DNA of 16,068 nucleotides from Diplocarpon mali (lineage: Eukaryota > Ascomycota > Leotiomycetes > Helotiales > Drepanopezizaceae): NCBI GenBank assembly GCA_024741835.1, contig JAENRP010000575.1:1-16068 (forward strand), written 5' to 3'. Within the stretch, counting starts at the first letter, position 1; each line of letters starts with the position of its first letter. Of this stretch, positions 10,092-16,068 are shown piece after piece. The notes under the pieces are model-generated. The model did no database searches. It was given only the letters and a program-made list of their open reading frames with translations, and had not been told where the DNA came from. Both the position numbers and the translations under genes were made by a program.

Positions 10092-10515
10092 TGTAACGGC
10101 TGCACCTCCACTTAGTACAATTACCTAGGAGTACGGCGTTTTAAGGTTTTGCAATCTCGATTCGATATAGGGTTTTTTCGAATCGACCTTAAAGGTGCAA
10201 AAGGATATTCTTATATAATATTATATAAATGGATAAAGAGCCTTAAGCTGCTTATATATATAAGGAAAAAGGGCTTTCCCTTAAGGAGGGCTCCCTAACT
10301 TCTTCGTTTCCTTTATATTAGACCTATAGAATACGCCTTTTGCACCACTTCTTACTCTTATACTTAATCTCGCACTTCGGCAGTTCTATATTATTATATT
10401 AAATAAAGAAGTTCTTCTCCGCTAGGGATAGCTTTTAATAATATCCTACCCCTTTTAAAATTCGATTTGCAGTTATTTCGACTTTCGATAGAGTTAAGAT
10501 CCTAAAGATCTCTTA
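10092..10515 (+). repeat. Gypsy-2 5' LTR (right edge uncertain)
   Basis: The sequence TGTAACGGCTGCACCTCC opens here directly after the Copia remnant, giving the TG start expected of an LTR. It contains a TATA-like run (10212-10230), a region with few reading frames, and an AATAAAG word near 10401 that could serve in 3' processing. The right edge is not clear: ..AAACAAAC-TAGGAGCTTAAG near 10515-10527 could be the LTR end plus a primer-binding site whose TGG became TAG, but an edge near 10400 is also possible. No second copy is available in the window to prove it. Confidence 0.5.
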
Positions 10516-10707
10516 AACAAACTAGGAGCTTAAGTATAGCTTATTAACTAGTATAATCGAGGAACGCTTTCATTAGCCGGATTTTCTCAACTACTCCTTT
10601 TATAAAAGTGCTATAAGTAGAAGTTAAAAGAGCACTACGCTATTAGAACCCTTTTTCTATAGAACCCCTTTTTTAACCGAATTACTATTAAAACCAAAAT
10701 CGGTAAA
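10516..10707 (+). other. Gypsy-2 leader before gag
   Basis: About 190 bases lie between the inferred LTR end and the first gag ATG. The first dozen bases (TAGGAGCTTAAG) may be a primer-binding site altered by RIP. No conserved reading frame is visible, and the rest is presumably untranslated leader. Confidence 0.35.
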
Positions 10708-12070
10708 ATGAATTCCCTATCAGCTAGAAGCTAGCAAATACAGAATATACCTAATGCGTTCGAGGAACTAGCTTCTATAAGGAGTACCCTTACCCTAGCC
10801 CTTAGGGCCGGACCTTCCTCTGCCACTAAAGGCAAGAGATTATAATACTATAGCCGAGCTAACTAAGATAAACGAGACTTTTCGAACCCGAACGTATTAT
10901 AAGGAATAGTCTTAGGTTTAGAGGAATCCTTATAATACTAAAATTAATCTAATTGATAATTGTAAAGTAAGATTAGCAGGATTGCCTAAGCTATCTTTAG
11001 CTTAAAGACCCTAGCTTATCAAAGCTAAGAGACAGCTTAGCGCGTATATTAGACTATTAAGCGAGAATCTACTTACCTTTGCTAAAGCGAGACTTAGCCT
11101 CCTTTAAAAGTCGATATAAATACGAAATAGCTAAAAATTCAGCTGATTGAAAAGATTACCCCTTTTAATAATAGGACCTTTTTAATATATAAGCAGTAGT
11201 TAGCTTTAGTCCGAGACCGATTATAAGTTAATGCTAACCTATATCTAAATAAGCGAGCTCGCTAAGCCCTTATTTAGGGATTTACTATAAGATAAGCCCG
11301 AACGTACTTTAAACCCTAGTACCTTTCGAAGATTAACCCCTTTTAAAACTATTAAGAAATAGTAGAATTGCTAAGTAATTACTTTTTAATTAGCTAAGAG
11401 GTAGACCTATTTCAATCCACTTTTCATTACCTTTATATAAGAGAAGCTGGTTATTTGAAAGAAACTTTCCCTTAGTTTTAAGCCCAATTCTAATCTACTA
11501 CGATCTAAGGAAAGGTCTTAAGATCTAAGTAGTTCTTCTTTATATAGAATAAGATTACCCCCTAGCTTAAAGCTACCTGCGCTTTAGCTAAAGCCTCTTA
11601 AGAGAAGGACTATACTATTATAATTAACTAATTAAACGCCTTTAATACTAAACGCTAAAGTAACCAACTTCTTAACCCTTTAACTAAAAGCAAGGCGACC
11701 TTAATATTATATTAAAAGACATCCGGTTCGCTCCTTAATAAGGCTGCTCGCAGTCCGAGCGCCGGAAATACCACCTAAGTTTCTAGGCCACCAGCCTTGA
11801 AGCCTACTACCCCTTTTCGCTAAGATATGCTAGCTAAGGCTAGTTCTCCTACTTTACCCCTTAAGCAAGCTACCAGCTAGACTTATAGCAAAACTAATCA
11901 CTATAAAACTAAGTGCCCTTTTATAGGTAAGATCAATGCTTTAAAAGATATAAAGGAAGATAATCCGACTTTAGACTTAATTAAGAATAGGGTCGAAATA
12001 GAAGAAGATTAGGAAAACGAAGAGGCTTAGGAAAAGACTCCTACTTAAGCCTGCGAAAGTGCAACTTATT
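10708..12070 (+). pseudogene. Gypsy-2 gag relic
   Basis: Start: the ATG at 10708-10710, in the same frame (1 mod 3) as the capsid-like part and the knuckle. The N-terminus reads M-N-S-L-S-A-R-S and is followed by a Leu-rich helical part. The capsid-like middle includes Q-L-I-E-K-I-T-P-F near 11140 and a helical Leu/Phe/Tyr-rich stretch near 11360-11560. A Pro/Ser/Ala-rich spacer (about 11720-11875) leads to a knuckle remnant in which H (11899) and C (11914) stand in H-x4-C spacing and the preceding Cys position is Tyr. An acidic tail (E-E-D, E-N-E-E) ends near 12060. The product would coat the element RNA. Length, about 450 codons, is ordinary for chromovirus gag. Internal stops are TAA/TAG with rare TGA. 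Confidence 0.82.
11725..11880 (+). other. G+C-richer Pro/Ser-rich spacer inside Gypsy-2 gag
   Basis: This segment is visibly richer in C and G than its surroundings, with words such as gcagtccgagcgccgg (11750-11765) and ccaccagcc (11789-11797). In the gag frame it reads S-P-S-A-G-N-T-T, R-P-P-A-L-K-P-T-T-P-F-R and similar, a flexible linker between capsid and zinc knuckle. The high C/G content follows from Pro, Ala and Arg codons with few CpA or TpG targets for RIP, so it need not mean separate origin. Confidence 0.5.
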
Positions 12071-15000
12071 AAAGCTAGATCTTAACTCTTTAATAAAAGG
12101 GAAGTAATTCCTAACCTCTTATACTATTAGTATAAATAGACTTAGAGTATTATTATTAGCTTTAGCAGATACTAAAGCCCTTAGTTACCTATTTTTAAAT
12201 CGTTCCCTTTTTATACGTCTTTTAAAAGCAACTAGCTTTAAAATTCTTCCTCTTCTAGCCCTTATTCCTATTTATAGATTTTAAAATACTATTTATACGC
12301 AAGCTACGCACTATATACGCTTTCACTTAACAATTGATAGAAGGCGTATTTACAACTGCCCTTAGGTTATTCTCGACTTAAGCTAGCGCAATACTATTAT
12401 TAAAGTTAAATAGATGCGCCGATTCCGACTTAAACTTAATCCGAAGGAAAACCGATTTATATAGCCTTTATATTACCTCCTATCTCCTTAATTCGCAAAG
12501 GAAATCGTCATTCGTCTTCCCCCTTTTAAAAGACTTCGGATCCGATCCGATTATTAAGCTAATATTAATTATAAAAAATAAGAAATAGCTATAGATAAAG
12601 CTTAATAGATTAATAGAAGATAGTCTTGCGTTAATTTAATAGCTTTAGCTAGGCGCAAGATCCCTATTGCTATTACTAGGCCAGCGCCCTTACCTATAAT
12701 TAAGCTAGATCTAGAAAAATAGTCTAATATAAATCGATTATAATTTAACCTTATTTGCAAATGCCCTAAAGCTGCAGTTTCTATTTACGAAATCAGTACT
12801 AATGCCTTTTATTATAATATAAAGCGTAAGGAGATAGAGTTCTTTTAAACTAGTATTTATAAAGTAAATAGGATTCTAAAGGAAAGATATAAGCTTAAGA
12901 ATCCTAATATTAAAAAGCTAATTAATAATCGACTTTTAAAATAGTACTAATCTTTAAGATAAGCTTTCTTAAAAAGGGATGCGGATACCCTCCTTCCCTA
13001 TTAGTACTACAATTATAAGATATAGCTAAAAGGGCCCTTGCCTAATGCCTATTCGCCCTTCTACTATTAATCTACTAAGGAGCTTAAGGTTATAAAGGAG
13101 TACTTACTTAAGAATTTAAACAAAGGCTTTATTAAGATAAGTACTAGCCCCTTTGCTTTGCTAATGCTATTTGTAAAGAAGGCCGATAGTAGCCTTTGAT
13201 TTTATATAAACTACCGGAAGCTAAACGTACTAACTCGGAAGGATGCTTACCCGATTCCGAGGATAGACAAGCTCTTAGGGCAAGTATCTAAAGCTAAGAT
13301 TTTTATAAAACTGGATATTCGAGCTGCTTTTAATCGGATATAAATAGACCCCGAATTAGAGGAATATACCACTTTTCGAATAAGGTATAGATCCTATAAA
13401 TGCAAGGTTCTCCTATTTAGCCTCTATAATAGACCTAGTACTTACTAGCAGTATATAAATGATATTCTCTTAGATTATTTAAATGATTTTTATATAGTAT
13501 ATTTAGATAATATTTTAATTTACTCTAAGAATATTAAAGAGCACTAGGGTCATATTAAAAAGGTACTAAAACGACTTTTAAAGGTTAGCCTTTAAGCAAA
13601 TATTAAGAAATGCGAGTTTTATATTACTTAAACTTAATATTTCAAATATATTCTAATAATAACTAAGATCGAACCAGACCTTAAAAAGGTTGAACTACTA
13701 TGCAATTAGAAGTACTTGAAAACTATTATTAAAGTAAAGTCCTACTTAGGATTTTGCGAGTTCTACTAATAATTCATTTGCAACTTTAAGCTAATCGCCA
13801 AACCCCTCTCTATTTTAACCCAACCGATAGTGCTTTAGAATTAGATAGAAGAGTGCCGAATCGCTTTTAAAGAGCTTTGCAAACAGCTGCTCTTGATTTA
13901 GCAGATTTACTATTTTAACCTTAACTTACTTATAAAGCTGGAAACTGATGCTTCTAATAGCGTTATCGCTAAAGTACTTTCTTAGTAATACTCCGATAAG
14001 TAATAGTACCTAATTGGCTTCTATTCGCATATACTCTTTAGCTATAAACCTAATTAGGAAATATATAATAAGGAACTCTTTACTATTATAGAATCCTACT
14101 ATAAATAGAGACCTAAGCTTATATCACTTAAAGAGCGAATTGATATTTACTTAGATTACTGCTCCCTTAAGTACTTTATAACTACTAAGGTTCTAACTAT
14201 AAAATAGTACTAATAGATAGAATTCCTATCTGACTTTAATTTTCAAATCGTATATACTTTAAGCAAAGATAATTAAAAGGCTAATATTCTTAGCTGCTAA
14301 GAGTAGGATATGCCAGTTTATAAATAAGCAAAGCTAGATAGCCGATCTTAGGTTCTAATTTCCCTAGCCTAGTTAGACCCCTGAATTAATACTGAACTAG
14401 CCGACAAATTTCTCGCCGAATCTGCTAAAGGCACCTTTATCCTAATATCAACCGATACTCCTAATTCGACCCCGAATCGACTTAAGGATTCCTTTAATTT
14501 AATTAAAAAGCTTTATTAAGATAATTGCAAATCCTTTTAAGAGATTCGTACTAATCTCCTTAAGAACTACTCCTTAAAAGACAGATTGCTTTACTTTAAG
14601 GAGCATCTTTATATATACTATAATACTCCTTTATACACTCATCTAATTTAAAAAGCTTATAACCAACCTTTAAGCGCATACCCTAGTAGCTTAAAGACCT
14701 ATTAGCTACTTGCTCCTAAGTACTATTAAGTCAAGATAGGTTTAAACTATAAAAGATTCATTGCAAACTGTAGACCTTATTAATTCTCGCATTTAAAGAT
14801 AATTAAATAATAAGGCCTTTTATAGCTTCTTCCTATTCCTAACTATCTTATATAGCACTTATATATAGATTTTAAGGATTTCCCTTTTAATAAGTATAGT
14901 TTTGATCGAATCCTGGTTTTTATAAACCGACTTAGTAAGAGCGCTATTATAATCCCTTATTATAAAGATATTAATACTTAAGGAACTGCCTGATTATTCA

Positions 15001-15990
15001 TTTAATAGATATATCGATTCGGCCATACTCTAGAGACAATTACCTTAGACCAAGGCCTCTAATTCGTCTCCTTATTTTAGAAAGAGTTCTACTATATTAT
15101 TAGTATTAAGATTAAACTCTCTATAGCGTACTATAAGGAGACTGATAGCCAAACGGAGATTATAAACAAGTATATTAATTTAAGGCTATAGCCTTTTATT
15201 AATTACTATCAAGATAATTAGAGTGAATTAATTCTATTAATAGATCGTATGCAATCGACTCTCCCTTACGCTTCGATCAGTATAACCCTATATTAGCTTA
15301 AGTATAGAGTTGCGCCTTAAATAAGTTAAGACTAGATCTCTTTAAAACCGTCCAGCTTATAAGAGAGACTAAACTAAGCAAAGGCTAGGCTAGTAGCAGA
15401 GAGAATGCATATAGCTTAGGAAGTAGCGAAAGGCAATATAGAATACACTTAAGAGAAAATGCGTAAGTCTATAAATTAATACTAAAGGGAGATTGATTAA
15501 AAACCTAAAGATATAGTCTACCTTTTAATAAAGAATCTTAAGAACTACTGCCTTAGTAGGAAACTAGCCAATTAATAGGATAGTCCTTTTAAAGTCTTTA
15601 AAAAGGTAGGCAATTTATATTAAATCAAGTTGCTTATAAGTTCTATAATATATAATATCTTTATACTAAAGCTACTATTTAAAGATCTGCAAAACCCTTT
15701 GCTAAGTTAGGAATAACCCTAGCCTACTATAAAGAAGATCGCTAAGTAAGAAGAGTATAAAGTATCTAAGATACTAGGTATACGCCTATCTTAAAGGAAA
15801 CTAAAGTACTAAGTCAAATGGACTAATTATAACCTTAATTTAAGTTAGTATCGCGCTTCAAATTTTGCAAGGTCACTATATAAGATTCGCGACTTTCACT
15901 AAGCCAACCCTATAAAGCTAGAACCACTTTAAAACCTATAAGCTTAGCTGAAAGCTTAGGAAAGCAGTATAGAAGATTATAGTCACTTAA
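12003..15990 (+). pseudogene. Gypsy-2 pol relic: protease, RT, RNase H, integrase, chromodomain
   Basis: All landmarks are in one frame (0 mod 3). Protease has A-L-A-D-T at 12159-12173, with Lys at the Gly position of D-T-G. RT shows K-G-F-I-K near 13120, K-L-D-I-R-A-A-F (13308-13331) and Y-L-D-N-I-L-I at 13500-13520, with Asn replacing the second Asp. RNase H has E-T-D-A-S with Asp at 13947-13949. The integrase zinc region keeps one Cys (14769-14771) with Tyr at the next Cys position. The core has D (14868-14870), D (15048-15050) and E (15156-15158), the last two separated by exactly 35 residues. The chromodomain-like tail begins near 15750 with E-E-Y-K-V-S-K-I-L and contains V-K-W-T-N-Y (15813-15830), R-A-S-N-F and I-R-D-F-H. 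Chromodomains of this kind are known to steer integration to marked heterochromatin. Relative to gag the frame is -1, with an overlap near 12003-12070. The C-terminal end is approximate. Confidence 0.93.
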
Positions 15991-16068
15991 AAGATAATAG
16001 GCCAAACGTAAAACAGGTTAGTAAACAAATCTAAAAATACAAATAAAAAAAAAAAAGGAGAAAAATAA
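15991..16068 (+). other. Gypsy-2 3' end with A-run and purine tract
   Basis: After the chromodomain the sequence becomes A-rich and ends with twelve consecutive A (16045-16056), then GGAG and AAAAATAA. A purine tract of this sort immediately before the 3' LTR is where plus-strand DNA synthesis is primed in LTR elements, and the LTR start (TGTAACGG or its RIP form) should follow just beyond the window. A poly(A)-like low-complexity run is the alternative. Confidence 0.45.

Larger units (their letters stand above)
1..16068. other. RIP-mutated, AT-rich repeat compartment
   Basis: The whole window has the dinucleotide signature of repeat-induced point mutation, a fungal process that converts CpA to TpA (TpG to TpA on the other strand) in duplicated DNA. 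In 661-780 I counted 22 TA against 2 TG and 1 CA, while CpG (tcg, acg, gcg) remains frequent elsewhere. In-frame stops in the retroelement relics are overwhelmingly TAA or TAG at places where relatives have Gln (CAA/CAG) or Trp (TGG), and TGA is rare. G+C is roughly one third by eye. No intact protein gene, tRNA or rRNA was recognised. The pattern is established for Pezizomycotina; assigning this DNA to that group is inference. Confidence 0.93.
10092..16068 (+). mobile_element. Gypsy-2: chromodomain Ty3/Gypsy (chromovirus) relic, plus strand
   Basis: This second Ty3/Gypsy element is unrelated in detail to Gypsy-1. It has a 5' LTR, a leader, gag from 10708, a zinc-knuckle remnant at 11884-11916, protease with A-D-T at 12165-12173, RT with Y-L-D-N at 13500-13511, RNase H, a DD35E integrase and a chromodomain-like C-terminus. 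An A/G-rich tract lies at the window end. Protease, RT, RNase H, integrase and chromodomain share one frame over nearly 4 kb without any indel. It is inactive because of many TAA/TAG codons and a changed RT active site. The 3' LTR is outside the window. Confidence 0.93.

Noticed and set aside
8376..15990. Reassigned genetic code (TAA/TAG read as Gln, as in some ciliates)
   Set aside because: TAG also stands at positions where relatives have Trp (for example 15846-15848 before Y-R-A-S-N-F), catalytic Asp residues are Asn, and zinc-knuckle Cys residues are Tyr. All are TpG to TpA or CpA to TpA changes, so the cause is mutation and not decoding.
1..16068. CRISPR array, tRNA, rRNA, riboswitch or bacterial operon
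   Set aside because: No regularly spaced identical repeats, cloverleaf-like segments or ribosomal words were seen. The only tandem repeat (9924-10013) has no spacers, and the retroelement content is eukaryotic.

Overview
This window looks like a piece of an AT-rich, repeat-packed chromosome compartment of a filamentous ascomycete (Pezizomycotina). It contains no intact gene. Every region I can read is the relic of an LTR retrotransposon, heavily mutated in the manner of repeat-induced point mutation (RIP). CpA and TpG are scarce, TpA is everywhere, CpG is largely spared, and former Gln and Trp codons now read TAA or TAG. Even so, long stretches of the proteins can still be followed in one frame. 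The species cannot be named from this sequence.

Layout: (1) 1-8375, minus strand: a Ty3/Gypsy element (called Gypsy-1). Read leftwards from 8375, it has a 5' LTR (8130-8375), a primer-binding site, gag from about 7842, a CCHC-type knuckle remnant, aspartic protease near 5000, then reverse transcriptase, RNase H and integrase down to about 870. An extra reading frame of unknown function (550-1) follows, and the element leaves the window on the left before its 3' LTR. (2) 8376-10091, plus strand: the RT-RNase H end of a Ty1/Copia element, starting abruptly in mid-ORF at the Gypsy-1 LTR boundary and ending in a 30-bp (10-codon) tandem repeat. (3) 10092-16068, plus strand: a second, different Ty3/Gypsy element with a chromodomain (Gypsy-2, a chromovirus). 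It has a 5' LTR, gag from 10708, pol (protease, RT, RNase H, integrase, chromodomain) in the -1 frame relative to gag, and an A/G-rich tract at the window edge where the 3' LTR should begin.

The simplest history is nested insertion. A Copia element was the target. Gypsy-1 inserted into its RT coding region in the opposite orientation, and Gypsy-2 inserted at or near its 3' end. The missing 5' half of Copia is predicted to lie left of the window, beyond the Gypsy-1 3' LTR. Both LTR edges face the Copia fragment. All elements were then inactivated by RIP, and the second catalytic Asp of the RT motif (YxDD) is Asn in all three elements.

The most unusual items are the unidentified ORF downstream of pol in Gypsy-1, the in-frame 30-bp repeat at the Copia C-terminus, and the clean junction at 8375/8376. 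The only open frame of any size on the plus strand in 1-8375 (1304-1534) is an antisense shadow of Gypsy-1 pol.
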